Source: an uncultured beta proteobacterium
Lineage (GTDB): Bacteria; Pseudomonadota; Gammaproteobacteria; Burkholderiales; SG8-41
Assembly: GCA_903885665.1 (NCBI GenBank)
Contig: CAISJL010000185.1
Coordinates: 24,686 to 88,685 of the forward strand
Direction of reading: 5' to 3'
Length of the DNA stretch: 64,000 bases
This document shows positions 54,446 to 64,000 of the stretch, in pieces. Numbering within the stretch: the stretch's first letter is position 1; every line of letters starts with the position of its first letter. Made by a program: the position numbers and the translations under genes. Below the pieces are notes generated by a model. That model saw only the letters and a program-made list of their open reading frames with translations. It did not search any database and was not told the DNA's origin.

Positions 54446-54669
54446 AACTGTCCCGAGTGCCGCATAATACTGATGTGGCTACCCCTGCTCCCCTGAGTTG
54501 GAATTTGAATAGGATAACGCAAAAAGTCACCTGACAAGCAAAGTTCATTTAGGCATCACAAACAGATCTGACCACGATATGAAAGCAAATGCTAACCATA
54601 CCCTATTAACTTGATTTAAGTATCTAATATTAAAAGCTTTTTCAATTACTACATAACCAGATTAATTCC

Positions 54670-55824
54670 ATGAAAAAAGATACGCTACTGACACAAATTG
54701 GTCGCAATCCCGCGAAAACGGAAGGCACCGTCAATACACCGGTCTATCGCACATCAACCGTAGTATTTCCGAACCTAGAAGAGTTCGAGACTCGGGATCA
54801 TAACGACTACAAAATCATGCGCTACGGTATCTACGGCACGCCCACAACCTTTGCCCTAGAATCAGCAGTAGCCACAATGGAAGGCGGTTATGCAGCGGTT
54901 GCACTGCCCTCTGGTCTGGCGGCCATTACTGCAGCGCTATGCGCGCTGCTCAAACATGGCGATCATCTACTCATGACGGATAGCACCTACGGACCAACCC
55001 GAAACTTCTGTGAGACTCAACTTCGCGCCAATGGCATTGCTGTAGATTACTATGACCCTTGTATAGGGTCGCAGATTGCCAGCTTGATTCGCCCCAATAC
55101 CAAAGTCGTCTATTGCGAAGCCCCGGGATCGCTGACCTTTGAGATGCAAGATATTCCTGCGATTGCGGCGGTTGCACACAGTCATGGCATTCCAGTACTG
55201 GCAGATAACACTTGGGGTACGCCCTATTTTTTCCAATCGCTAGCCCACGGCGTTGACATCTCAATTCATGCTGCGACTAAATACATCGCCGGCCACTCTG
55301 ATGTAATGATGGGTATGATTGTCACGAATGAACGCTATTGGCTACCAATACGAAAAGCCGTTGCCGACTTTGGCTTTTGCGTCAGTCCTGATGACTGTTA
55401 TCTCGCGCTCCGGGGGTTTCGCACGATTGGCGTGCGCATGAAGCAGCAAATGGCAAATGCACTCTGTGTGGCGCAATGGTTAGAGCATCACCCTAAGGTC
55501 TTACGCGTGCTCTATCCTGCGCTTGCTAGCGACCCTGGGCACGCTATCTGGCAGCGCGACTTTGAAGGTGCTGCATCACTATTTGGGGTCATACTTCAGC
55601 CTTATTCACGCGCCCAAGTCACCACCTTGGTTAACGGCCTAGCCTTATTTGGAATCGGCTCGAGCTGGGGAGGTTACGAGAGCTTAATCACCGCACCAAA
55701 CCCAGAAACAATACGCACTGCCAAACCGTGGCAACCTGGCGGACCTATATTACGCTTACATATCGGTCTAGAAGACCCCAGTGATCTGATTGCAGATTTA
55801 GAGCAAGCGCTATCTAACTTGTAA
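54670..55824 (+). CDS. metC: PLP-dependent cystathionine beta-lyase-type enzyme
   Basis: A 384-residue trans-sulfuration enzyme with LPSGLAAI, the aromatic DSTYGPTR loop, the ADNTWGTPYFFQSLAHGVDI segment and the PLP-binding Lys in SIHAATKYIAGHSDVMMG. The W-rich C-terminus (GSSWGGYESL) matches MetC. It should cleave cystathionine to homocysteine, pyruvate and ammonia, though such enzymes often act broadly on C-S bonds. It stands alone on plus; the 224-base divergent gap shows no clear regulatory site. Confidence 0.92.
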   Translation: MKKDTLLTQIGRNPAKTEGTVNTPVYRTSTVVFPNLEEFETRDHNDYKIMRYGIYGTPTTFALESAVATMEGGYAAVALPSGLAAITAALCALLKHGDHLLMTDSTYGPTRNFCETQLRANGIAVDYYDPCIGSQIASLIRPNTKVVYCEAPGSLTFEMQDIPAIAAVAHSHGIPVLADNTWGTPYFFQSLAHGVDISIHAATKYIAGHSDVMMGMIVTNERYWLPIRKAVADFGFCVSPDDCYLALRGFRTIGVRMKQQMANALCVAQWLEHHPKVLRVLYPALASDPGHAIWQRDFEGAASLFGVILQPYSRAQVTTLVNGLALFGIGSSWGGYESLITAPNPETIRTAKPWQPGGPILRLHIGLEDPSDLIADLEQALSNL

Positions 55825-56051
55825 TTTAAATGACTCATCAAACTTTAAATTCAATTGTCGAACTATTTTCGTCCACTTCAATAACTCAACCTGACGTATG
55901 GTGTTCAATTGCTTAGCATTAGCTTGCGCTGGCTCTATATCTTTAGCGAACAAACACTCACTTCAGTAGCGCAACGATATTGGTATTAACAATATCTTAA
56001 CATTAAAAAATCAAGGCAATCATATCAGTCTTATGGCGCCCTAATGAATAC

Positions 56052-57164
56052 CTAATCATTGCGATAGCGGTGTAGTTTATCTTCATCAATGACCACACCC
56101 ACACCTGGCGTTGCAGGCAAATAAATACAACCATCACGCATCTCAATCGGTGCGCTATTCAGATCATCAAATTGTTTTACGTAATTACCCAAGTCTGCAG
56201 GCACCGTAAATAACTTTGCAAAGCCAACTGCAAAATGCACGCTCGCCAAGGTACCAATCTGCGACACCCCTTGCGATCCCATCCAACACGGCATGCCATA
56301 AGCTTCGGCAAGATGCACGATTTTGCTGGACTCCCAAATTCCCGTGCGTGGCGTTTTCAAACCCATCACACCGACAGCGCCAGCATCAACTTCCCGGCGC
56401 GCATCAGCCAATGAAAATAAACTGTCATCGCCCAATATCGGCACTGGGATGTGATCGGCAACATGCTTGCGTTGCCGACCCAAAGATACGGCCACGGGTT
56501 CCTCCACCATTTGCAAACCATACTCTGCCATCACATTAATAGTACGAATCGCCACCTCTGGTGAGTACATTTGATTGGCATCAATAAAAATAAAAGCAGA
56601 TTCGCCCATTGCTTGACGCAACTCTTTTACACGCTCTATATCAAGAATGGGATCAGACCCAGCCTTGATTTTCCAAGCATTAATTCCATATTTCGATTGC
56701 ATCTCTGCTGCGCTACTCAACATCAGATCTAGAGAACCTAGGGGCAACATATAACTGACTGGCAACGGTGCCAACTGCCCACCTAAAAATACTGCCAGAG
56801 GCAATTCACAACCCTGACTGACCAGATCATGCAAAGCCATATCAATGCCGCCCTTGGCTGTTGGATTCCACTGAATCGAATTTAATTTATCGTGTATCGC
56901 CTGCCGATCAAAAGCATTCATGCCTATCAACATTGGTGCGAAGTGCGCATCAACAATATGCGTGAGAGATTTCTGAGTCTCACCATAAATAGAAGGGCGG
57001 GGCACTCCCTCGGAGATGCCCACCAGTCCTTGATCCGTGTAGATTCGAATTAATACATGCTCTGCAGCAGAGCGCGATCCGTGAGCGCCCCAACGAGATA
57101 CTGCCTTTAATGGGATGCTGAATGGTATTGCTTCAACACGGGTAATAATTAGTGAATTCATCAT
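56052..57164 (-). CDS. Enolase-superfamily enzyme, muconate cycloisomerase subgroup
   Basis: A 370-residue protein with the two-domain enolase fold. Catalytic residues follow the muconate-lactonising (MLE) subgroup: Lys165-x-Lys167 (WKIKAGSD), metal ligands Asp195 (FIDANQMY), Glu221 or 222 (VEEPV) and Asp246 or 247 (GDDSLF), and the second base Lys270 (LKTPRTG). Members include muconate cycloisomerase, o-succinylbenzoate synthase and dipeptide epimerases. The substrate cannot be read here. No aromatic-catabolism neighbours are present. It is the last complete betaproteobacterial gene before the join. Confidence 0.9.
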   Translation of the reverse strand: MMNSLIITRVEAIPFSIPLKAVSRWGAHGSRSAAEHVLIRIYTDQGLVGISEGVPRPSIYGETQKSLTHIVDAHFAPMLIGMNAFDRQAIHDKLNSIQWNPTAKGGIDMALHDLVSQGCELPLAVFLGGQLAPLPVSYMLPLGSLDLMLSSAAEMQSKYGINAWKIKAGSDPILDIERVKELRQAMGESAFIFIDANQMYSPEVAIRTINVMAEYGLQMVEEPVAVSLGRQRKHVADHIPVPILGDDSLFSLADARREVDAGAVGVMGLKTPRTGIWESSKIVHLAEAYGMPCWMGSQGVSQIGTLASVHFAVGFAKLFTVPADLGNYVKQFDDLNSAPIEMRDGCIYLPATPGVGVVIDEDKLHRYRND

Positions 57165-57294
57165 ATTTAATATATTACCTAATAAAAAAAGATCATTAAA
57201 AACTCAAATGAACGCGACATATTTGACATGACATAGCGATATCAAAACCTACATATTACGGCGCTGCGCAATAAGGTAATAATCCGCAGAGCAA

Positions 57295-59655
57295 TTAATT
57301 GTCGAGAAAATAGCGCTGATAATGATGCGAATCGCTCATCTCAGTCAGCATCTTGCGCCATTCGTTGTACATTAATGCATCTTTTACTGGTAATATCAAG
57401 GCTTCCTTTTGAAATGCTTCTGTGCTGATGTTTCTTAAAGCACTATAATCATCTAAAATGTAAAAACCTCTTCCAAAAGTGGCTACAACTAAATCATTTT
57501 CTCTTTTTTGAATAGCAATATCTCTAATAGCAGTAGTAGGTAAACCACCTTTTAATTGTATCCATTGATTGCCTCCATCAAGGGTAAAAAACAACCCAAA
57601 TTCAGTACCTGCAAATAATAAATTACGATTAATATGATCTTCTTCTAAGCTATATACACTGCCTCTTACAGGTAAATCACCATGTTTAGGAAGCCACGTT
57701 TTTCCACCATCAACACTTTTAAAAATATAAGGTTTAAAATCGCCATAACGATGATGGTTAAAGGCCGCATAAAAAACATTTTTATCATGCTTTGATGCAA
57801 TAATTTGATTCACATAAGTGTTTTTAGGAACACCAGGAATATTGTCAATTTTTGTCCAATTTTTTCCACCATCATTGGTAACATGTATTAAGCCATCATC
57901 TGTTCCAACCACTAAAGTATTTTCATCAAAATAACTTTCGGCCACGGTAACTAACTGTCCATAAAAATCTGTTGATTGATTTTTTGCAACGGCATCAACA
58001 CTCCAAACTTTACCCATCATTGGTAATTTATTTCTATCTAATTGACGGGAGAGATCTTCGCTAATGCAAGTCCAAGAATTACCTTTGTCATCGCTTTTAA
58101 ATAATTTATTGGCCCCAAAATAAATACGTGTATGCTTGTGCGATGATACTAATAAAGGGCTGTCCCAATTCCAACGATAGGCCTTTTCATTGGCGCCTTC
58201 AATTGGTTTTATATCCATCAATTCACCAGTTTTTTTATCAAATCTACCCAAACCTCCATATTGCGATTGACAATAGACAGTGTTTGGATCTTCAGGATCT
58301 ACTTGCGATTCAAAGCCATCGCCTTCTTGGGTAAAAAACCAATCAGCATTTGTTATACCGTTAGCATTAATTGTTCTCGATGGTCCGCCAAGTGAATTGT
58401 TATCTTGTGTACCGCCATACACATTGTAAAATGGCATCGCATTATCAATGGCAACTTTGTAAAACTGTGTAATGGGTAAATTGGCTTTAAATTCCCAATT
58501 GTCGCCAAAGTCATAGGTTTCGTATACACCGCCATCACAGCCAGTAAGCAAATGTTCTGTATCAATTGGATCTATCCATAAGGCATGATTATCTACATGC
58601 TTATATTTCTCTCCAATTTTATTAAATGTTTTACCGCCATCCGCTGATACCATTACCCAAAAGTCAACGTAAAAAACTTTATTCACCTCTTTGGGATCAC
58701 AAAATATTTCACCATAATAGTTACCAGCAGTATTATTGTCGCACATTTTTGTCCAGCTAGAACCTCTATCTGTGCTGCGAAAAACACCTCCATTTTTTCC
58801 ACTAGCCTCAATAATCGCATAAACGTAATCAGGATTGGCAGGGGAAATGCTAATTCCAATTCTTCCCTTATCGCCTGCAGGAAGTCCGTTAGATAGGGTG
58901 TCCCAAGTTAAACCACCATCATTACTTTTGTATAAATTTGATTCAGGTCCTCCACTAATGTAAGAGTATCCTTGTCGAAATCTTTGATGCGCCGAAGCAT
59001 ACAAAATATTACTGTAACGCGGATCAATATGTATTTCATTAAAGCCTGTATACTCACTTACAGTTAATATTTTTTTCCACGATTTGCCACCATCTGTTGT
59101 TTTGTAAATACCTCTATCACCACCTTTGCTCCATAATGGGCCATAGGCAGCCACATAAACAATATCAGAATTTTTTGGATCTACTTTTATCATTCCAGTA
59201 TGTTCAGAATTCTTAAGTCCCATGTTTTTCCATGATTTTCCACCATCTGTCGATTTGTAAACTCCATCTCCATAGGAAGCACTTCTTTGATTATTATTTT
59301 CACCGGAACCAACCCAAATTACATTAGTATTATTAGGGTCGTAAACTACACAGCCAATTGAAAAGGAACCTTCACTCTCAAAAACAGGGTCATAGGTAAT
59401 TCCCCCATTTACAGTTTTCCAAACACCTCCTGCAGCGGCAGCCACAAAATATTCTTTTGAGTTGTTCGGATTTACAGCTAAATCTACTACTCTTCCCGAA
59501 GTTAAAGCAGGACCTATACTTCTAAATTTTAAACCATTAAAAGTTTCCGATTTTAATAAATTATTTTTATTGTTAATGGTAACTGCTTTGGTTTGAGCCT
59601 TTGTTGCAGCTACTTGAAATAAAAATAAAAATAAAAGAGAGGCAATATTTTTCAT
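57295..59655 (-). CDS. Sortilin-like BNR-repeat exported protein, C-terminus lost at the join
   Basis: 786 residues, of Bacteroidota type. A signal peptide (NIASLLFLFLFQVAATKAQ) is followed by repeated BNR/Asp-box beta-propeller blades: GGVWKTVNGGITY, GVYKSTDGGKSWKNM, GIYKTTDGGKSWKKI, GVFRSTDRGSSWTKM, LIHVTNDGGKNWTKI and KSVDGGKTWLPK. This is the VPS10/sortilin-like family of ~1,000 or more residues, usually secreted; no enzymatic role is proven. The frame loses the expected C-terminus at about 57,366 and ends in ~22 foreign residues. Low GC and A/T-ending codons contrast sharply with the genes to the left. Confidence 0.82.
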   Translation of the reverse strand: MKNIASLLFLFLFQVAATKAQTKAVTINNKNNLLKSETFNGLKFRSIGPALTSGRVVDLAVNPNNSKEYFVAAAAGGVWKTVNGGITYDPVFESEGSFSIGCVVYDPNNTNVIWVGSGENNNQRSASYGDGVYKSTDGGKSWKNMGLKNSEHTGMIKVDPKNSDIVYVAAYGPLWSKGGDRGIYKTTDGGKSWKKILTVSEYTGFNEIHIDPRYSNILYASAHQRFRQGYSYISGGPESNLYKSNDGGLTWDTLSNGLPAGDKGRIGISISPANPDYVYAIIEASGKNGGVFRSTDRGSSWTKMCDNNTAGNYYGEIFCDPKEVNKVFYVDFWVMVSADGGKTFNKIGEKYKHVDNHALWIDPIDTEHLLTGCDGGVYETYDFGDNWEFKANLPITQFYKVAIDNAMPFYNVYGGTQDNNSLGGPSRTINANGITNADWFFTQEGDGFESQVDPEDPNTVYCQSQYGGLGRFDKKTGELMDIKPIEGANEKAYRWNWDSPLLVSSHKHTRIYFGANKLFKSDDKGNSWTCISEDLSRQLDRNKLPMMGKVWSVDAVAKNQSTDFYGQLVTVAESYFDENTLVVGTDDGLIHVTNDGGKNWTKIDNIPGVPKNTYVNQIIASKHDKNVFYAAFNHHRYGDFKPYIFKSVDGGKTWLPKHGDLPVRGSVYSLEEDHINRNLLFAGTEFGLFFTLDGGNQWIQLKGGLPTTAIRDIAIQKRENDLVVATFGRGFYILDDYSALRNISTEAFQKEALILPVKDALMYNEWRKMLTEMSDSHHYQRYFLDN
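57355..57375. other. Probable chimera junction between two genomes
   Basis: Near 57,366 the sequence changes from betaproteobacterial to AT-rich Bacteroidota DNA within one minus-strand frame. The BNR-repeat protein runs normally to LILPVKDALMY, then continues with ~22 unrelated residues (NEWRKMLTEMSDSHH to YFLDN) whose codon use matches the left side. These residues are probably the C-terminus of a betaproteobacterial gene that lay upstream of the cycloisomerase. Confidence 0.75.
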
Positions 59656-59801
59656 TTGGTTAGGTGTTTTGAATTTATTTTTGAACGTGAATTAAATTGT
59701 TTTCTGTATGTTAATTATGTTGCAAAGTCAATGATAGTTAGTTTTGTAGCTTATTATTTATATAATTTTTATAGCCGTTATCAAAGTTGCCGAATTAGGT
59801 G

Positions 59802-62800
59802 TTAGTTGAGTATTATTAATCTGTCAATTGTTTCTCCATTAATATTTATCCTAGTTAAATAAATGCCTTTTGCATGGCCTTGTAAATCAATTGAAAAGTT
59901 ATTCCTAGTGCTCTTTAACTGTTCGCTGTAAATATTGTCGCCAATATAATTAAAGACTTCAATTTTAATTTCTTTTTCAGCTACATTAAAATTAGGCAGC
60001 TGAATATTTACAAGTCCATTGGTAGGGTTTGGAAAAAAGCTTAGATTGTTAAGGATGGTACTACTTGTTGATGCTACCGAACATGGAAAAATAAATTCTG
60101 AACCTGGTGATCCTTCTGGGCAGCCGTTCTGCCAATTACTGCCATCACAAAGGTTGCCATTCGCGTTCACTAATTCAAGGGTAAATCCATTGCCATTAGC
60201 ACCTTGAGGCCATGGGAATAAATTCTCATAAATTACAGATTGATATAATCTTCCTGTAGCATCAAATAGTCTAATAGCATCACCATTGCTACTTAATCCA
60301 AAGTTAAATTGGCCAACAAAATTTGTAACCGATGGAAATCTATTGGTGAAAAGTAGGGAGTCAAATAAAATTACAAGTCTTCCAGATGGCGGTATAACAG
60401 TATTTAATGGGATATTAAAATTGTGCGTATCATCGTCATCTCTAAATTTCCAGTTAGAAATATCAATAGCATTAGAGGAAATATTATGTAATTCTACCCA
60501 ATCTCCTGCATTAGCAGTTAAAGATGACTTATAGTTTATTTCACTAAAAATAATGTCTTCGTTACAAGCGCTATAGGGGCCTCCTGGCGAACCTCCAATG
60601 CATCCTGCAAACCAACTTGAAGATAAATTAGGGTCAAGCGTATCATTAATCAATTCTAATGTTCTGCCATATCCATCTGGAGCTTCTGGCCAAGGTATGC
60701 TGTCGTAATATTGCATACTTAGTATAGGTAAATTATTGTTATCAGATAAAGTAAGTAATTCGCCCGAGTTGCTAAAGCCAAACCCCAGTGGCCCATATGC
60801 ACTGATTTGAGGAAATTGAGAGTGAAATAATGATGTATCTTCAACTAAAACAAGATATTCACCTGTAGGTATGATGGTGTTCGGTGGAAATATATAATCA
60901 TTTGAAATTGTATTGTCAGTAAAATGCCAGCCTGAAATATTTAACGGGCTGTTACCATAGTTATGAAACTCTATCCAATTACTTGAATTTCTTGTGCTGT
61001 CTGAATTGTAATTTACTTCAGATATGGCAATGTTTCCAAATACACTGCTTGGTGTAAATACAGCTTTGAACAAAGTGGATGTATTGATATTCAATACAAC
61101 TGAAATGTTGGTGTCAATCATGTTAAATATGGCATTGGTGTCCCAATAAGCGAATTCATATCCAATATTTGGAATGGCAGTAATTTCTACTGGATTGCCA
61201 TTAAAATATACGCCAGTCCAAGGTAAAGTGGTAGGAATAATAGTACTTATTTTTATTTTGCCAGCACCTGCGGGATATACATCAAGCGTTACATCAACCT
61301 GCGAGGTGAGCGAGAAATTGCTTTGAATGTGATTTCTAACTTGCTCCGTTCTTACAGAGAGTTCCGATAAAAAAGTTTGGTGATTATTAATGAAGGAGCT
61401 CATTTGACCATTGATGTTATTAGGATCACCCCATCGTGCATATTCTTTTGGCATTTCAATTACAGTTTGATTGAAAAAGCTATTAGCAACTGCAGAAAGT
61501 CTATCGTATTTATAGGTAGTATTCATCAAATCGGCATACCTGTTGATGAAATAATTTTTAAATTTTGGATTTTGAATACTTTGTAAAAATACATTAATGA
61601 AAGGATTGTTTGGGTCTGCTCCTAATACATAGGCAATATGATCATCGTAAGCAGTTGAAAATCCTAATGGGCCTAACGACCCTTCTAAATCAATCAAACA
61701 AAATCTCCATCTAAAATCACTTATATTAGATCTATATATTTTTATATTATTTCCAGGCCAATCAACATTTCCAGCCCAAGTTTCTGCAATAATATAATCG
61801 TTATAGCATTTCATATCAAAATAATGATCTGCATCATTCCAATAACTAGTATCACTAGGATTTAAATTATTAAATGCATCATAAGTTGTGTAAAATGAAT
61901 CAACTGAACCCTCAACTGCTCTTAGCACGTAGCCCTGCCATGCACTTAGTGATAACAAATCAAGAGAGTCTTTATCAGCATTTTCTATTTCTTCAAAATA
62001 CTCCGTATCAAATTTTTCTCTTAATTCATATAAACCAAAGTAAGCACCATTGATATAAACACTAATGGGCCTCCATGCCGAATAGTAATTGTTTGTTTCG
62101 GCTGCCATTCCCTCCAAATGTGCAGCATCTTTATAGGGTAAGGTTAAATAATAATTACTGCCATTGCGTAAATAAAGCTTACTGTATTTTGTTCTGAAAG
62201 GCCTATTAGGTATTACTTGATAATTGATTGGACCTTCTCCCAAAACTGGATCATCTAGTTCAACTCTAAAAGAATGCTGAGGATGGGAGCGACTACCGCC
62301 TAATCCACCGTCAACCTGAATGCCTGCATGTTGAGAGAAAATAAGTTGTTGAGTAGTATCAAAGTACTCTACATAAGCTGCTTTCTCCCAATCAAATTGC
62401 CAATTAGAAAAAATTCCATTTGGGCCATAAAGGTTTTCTTGATCTGTAACTACAGATAAAATGGGTGTTACATGACTTATCCCAAAAAGATAACTTGAAA
62501 CCGCTGTTGTACTTGGCAATTCATTAAGAGAAAATGCTTTTGCTTTTAAAACACCCGAGTAAAAAACTTGAATTGGATTGCCGTTATACAGTGTTGAGTT
62601 AGAGTCAGGATCATCGCCATTTAAAGTATATCTTATTAAGCTTCCCGGTCCATTAGGGTTGCTTAAATTTACTGTTATTGAAGCGTTATAAATGCCAGAA
62701 GGAACTGAAATTGTGGGTGGCAAAAGATATGAATTATAGGGCTGCGATAAATTGTTTGTGTTTGCAGGAGTTCCTGTCGAAAATAAAACAATGTTAGCCG

Positions 62801-63782
62801 ATGCATCCGGAAAAGATCCTGTGCTATTATCTACTTGTGCGCAATTAACAAACAAAGAGCTTACTAATTGTTGCGCAGGAGAGTATAAATAAACTGTTTC
62901 TCCATTGGAGTCAATTTTAAAATTAGTATGTAATCTTAAATTTGTGTCAACAATTTCAAACGCACTAGTAACCTCAGTATGCGACACTATTTTCATTGAG
63001 AAATCGATATAATCATAAAAAGTATTAGGATCGGTTGAGGCAACATCAAAAGCAATACTATTGATAGGTCCTGCTGAAAGTCCTGCAGCTAATAATTCTG
63101 ATGCTGGAAAAATCATTTGATTTTTGGCAGCCCAATACCAATTTCCATAAGGAGCCGGATAATCATATGGTGAGTTTTGTTGTGTCGAACTTCCTATGGT
63201 TGTTGTATTAAATTTAATATTCGGTCTAAGGGTTGATTTTGTGCCATAGCCAATTTGACAAATGTTTGGACTGCCGTCCTGAAAATTATAAACGGTAGAA
63301 TAGTAAGGTGTATTACTTTGATTAAAAATCGAATTGGAAGTATATCCTGCAGAACTGTATGAGCAGGTATTTAAAAGTATGCTCGATACTCCATCCCAAA
63401 TAAATGGGGTGGATAAAGTATGACTGTTCCATCCTACGGTTGGATTGTAATTTATTTGATTAAGCACATTTACAAAACCTGAAATTGGTTTTCTGTTTTT
63501 ATCACTACAAAATATAACTTTGTATTCGCCTGGCAGCATAATAATGTTTGGAAGTGTCCATTTGTTGGGGATCGCTGGATCATCGGTCAAAGAATAATTG
63601 TAGAGTTCAACGGTGTCTATTCCGCTGTTGTATAACTCAATCCAATCAGGAAAATCTCCATCTTCATCAACAATAGTTGAATAGTTTTTATTAGAACCTT
63701 CGTTAATAGAAAGTTGACCAAACGCAGTTGGAGTTGAATAAAATAAAACAAGTAAAAGTATTTGAATGACTTGAGCACGCAT
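59802..63782 (-). CDS. Large secreted CotH/lamin-tail protein with type IX sorting domain
   Basis: 1,326 residues. In order: signal peptide (QILLLVLFYSTPTAFG), a lamin-tail domain (about 25-100, DWIELYNSG), an unrecognised region, and a chitobiase-C-type module (YTLNGDDPDSNSTLYNG). A CotH kinase-like domain follows (about 465-760, GIQVDGGLGGSRSHPQHSFR, INGAYFGLYELREKFD, LIDLEGSLGPLGF), then two more lamin-tail domains (NWIEFHNYG, DWVELHNIS) and a type IX secretion C-terminal domain (FFPNPTNGLVNIQL to DRLIILN). In Bacteroidota such proteins are cell-surface or secreted. Some CotH kinases phosphorylate proteins, but activity here is not shown. It is 146 bases upstream of the BNR-repeat gene. 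Confidence 0.9.
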   Translation of the reverse strand: MRAQVIQILLLVLFYSTPTAFGQLSINEGSNKNYSTIVDEDGDFPDWIELYNSGIDTVELYNYSLTDDPAIPNKWTLPNIIMLPGEYKVIFCSDKNRKPISGFVNVLNQINYNPTVGWNSHTLSTPFIWDGVSSILLNTCSYSSAGYTSNSIFNQSNTPYYSTVYNFQDGSPNICQIGYGTKSTLRPNIKFNTTTIGSSTQQNSPYDYPAPYGNWYWAAKNQMIFPASELLAAGLSAGPINSIAFDVASTDPNTFYDYIDFSMKIVSHTEVTSAFEIVDTNLRLHTNFKIDSNGETVYLYSPAQQLVSSLFVNCAQVDNSTGSFPDASANIVLFSTGTPANTNNLSQPYNSYLLPPTISVPSGIYNASITVNLSNPNGPGSLIRYTLNGDDPDSNSTLYNGNPIQVFYSGVLKAKAFSLNELPSTTAVSSYLFGISHVTPILSVVTDQENLYGPNGIFSNWQFDWEKAAYVEYFDTTQQLIFSQHAGIQVDGGLGGSRSHPQHSFRVELDDPVLGEGPINYQVIPNRPFRTKYSKLYLRNGSNYYLTLPYKDAAHLEGMAAETNNYYSAWRPISVYINGAYFGLYELREKFDTEYFEEIENADKDSLDLLSLSAWQGYVLRAVEGSVDSFYTTYDAFNNLNPSDTSYWNDADHYFDMKCYNDYIIAETWAGNVDWPGNNIKIYRSNISDFRWRFCLIDLEGSLGPLGFSTAYDDHIAYVLGADPNNPFINVFLQSIQNPKFKNYFINRYADLMNTTYKYDRLSAVANSFFNQTVIEMPKEYARWGDPNNINGQMSSFINNHQTFLSELSVRTEQVRNHIQSNFSLTSQVDVTLDVYPAGAGKIKISTIIPTTLPWTGVYFNGNPVEITAIPNIGYEFAYWDTNAIFNMIDTNISVVLNINTSTLFKAVFTPSSVFGNIAISEVNYNSDSTRNSSNWIEFHNYGNSPLNISGWHFTDNTISNDYIFPPNTIIPTGEYLVLVEDTSLFHSQFPQISAYGPLGFGFSNSGELLTLSDNNNLPILSMQYYDSIPWPEAPDGYGRTLELINDTLDPNLSSSWFAGCIGGSPGGPYSACNEDIIFSEINYKSSLTANAGDWVELHNISSNAIDISNWKFRDDDDTHNFNIPLNTVIPPSGRLVILFDSLLFTNRFPSVTNFVGQFNFGLSSNGDAIRLFDATGRLYQSVIYENLFPWPQGANGNGFTLELVNANGNLCDGSNWQNGCPEGSPGSEFIFPCSVASTSSTILNNLSFFPNPTNGLVNIQLPNFNVAEKEIKIEVFNYIGDNIYSEQLKSTRNNFSIDLQGHAKGIYLTRININGETIDRLIILN

Positions 63783-64000
63783 AAAATCTGTATTGAATTA
63801 AGAATGTAAGAATAACTATTTTTTTTAATTCAACAAATTTGTGGTCTCAAATTAAGGTTCATTAGCTTTCAAAACAGCAACCTTTGATTCAATAGTCTAA
63901 AATAATTCAATTTTTAAAATTCATCATGTGGCTTTAATACCGATGTGAAATAAGTAATGGCCCAAATTTGTTTCACGGCATTTGTCCCAAACTTTTTTCC
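63783..64000. other. AT-rich end of window upstream of the CotH-type gene
   Basis: 218 bases of low-GC, probably promoter-bearing Bacteroidota sequence. No gene or strong motif is visible before the window ends. Confidence 0.5.

Noticed and set aside
57295..64000. Horizontal transfer of Bacteroidota genes into the betaproteobacterium
   Set aside because: No integrase, repeat, tRNA or insertion element at the border, and the join cuts one gene and fuses it to a foreign tail; misassembly is simpler, though not proven.

Overview
The first ~57.3 kb reads as chromosomal DNA of a betaproteobacterium, most likely Burkholderiales. The marker gene order supports this: rph-rdgB-hemW diverging from yicC-gmk-rpoZ-spoT, thiS-thiG-trmB, a cys sulfate cluster, Bug/TctC solute receptors and CaiB/Cox-type catabolic genes. 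Base composition is about half GC. The last ~6.6 kb (57.37-64.0 kb) is clearly AT-richer and carries Bacteroidota-type secreted proteins: a sortilin-like BNR-repeat protein and a CotH/lamin-tail protein with a type IX sorting domain. The join lies inside one open reading frame near 57,366 and looks like an assembly chimera, though recent transfer cannot be excluded from sequence alone.

Layout. 0-3.5 kb: a secreted Lys/Ala-rich protein (partial), a histone-deacetylase-family hydrolase, a double-hotdog thioesterase and a DUF2520 Rossmann protein, all on minus. 3.7-9.0 kb (plus): a subclass-B3-like metallo-beta-lactamase-fold protein, an ABC/FtsX exporter with a DUF3299 partner, and a Tat-exported PhoD phosphatase. 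9.1-15.0 kb (minus): a Bug receptor broken by an in-frame stop, a ThDP enzyme, Hsp15, a membrane protein, a DUF2237 protein and a B12-binding radical SAM protein. 15.1-20.0 kb (plus): a Gly/Met-rich protein coupled to a Nudix-fold protein with a degenerate Nudix box, a tandem NIPSNAP protein behind a hairpin-rich leader, a beta-hydroxyacid dehydrogenase, an alpha/beta hydrolase and an orphan protein. 20.1-31.6 kb (minus): secreted proteins, a cyclic-nucleotide-binding protein, a Slam translocator with its TbpB-like lipoprotein, a Bug receptor with a bicupin, and a molybdenum oxidoreductase in which the four-cluster ferredoxin subunit is fused to the catalytic subunit, next to a probable diheme membrane anchor.

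31.8-41.8 kb (plus): thiS-thiG-trmB, then sulfate uptake and activation (sbp-cysT-cysW-cysA, a CysB-type regulator, APS reductase, cysD-cysN). Together these import sulfate, activate it to APS and reduce it to sulfite; no sulfite reductase is present here. 42.1-48.6 kb: core nucleotide and RNA metabolism and stringent response. 48.9-57.2 kb: a VOC protein, a CoA transferase, a three-subunit molybdenum hydroxylase (L-M-S order), a cystathionine beta-lyase-type enzyme and a muconate-cycloisomerase-type enolase.

A recurring feature of the betaproteobacterial part is the number of short tandem repeats (units of 4-18 bp), both in intergenic gaps and inside genes (N-termini, signal peptides, linkers). 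I noticed none in the Bacteroidota part. No tRNA, rRNA, CRISPR array or insertion sequence was recognised.
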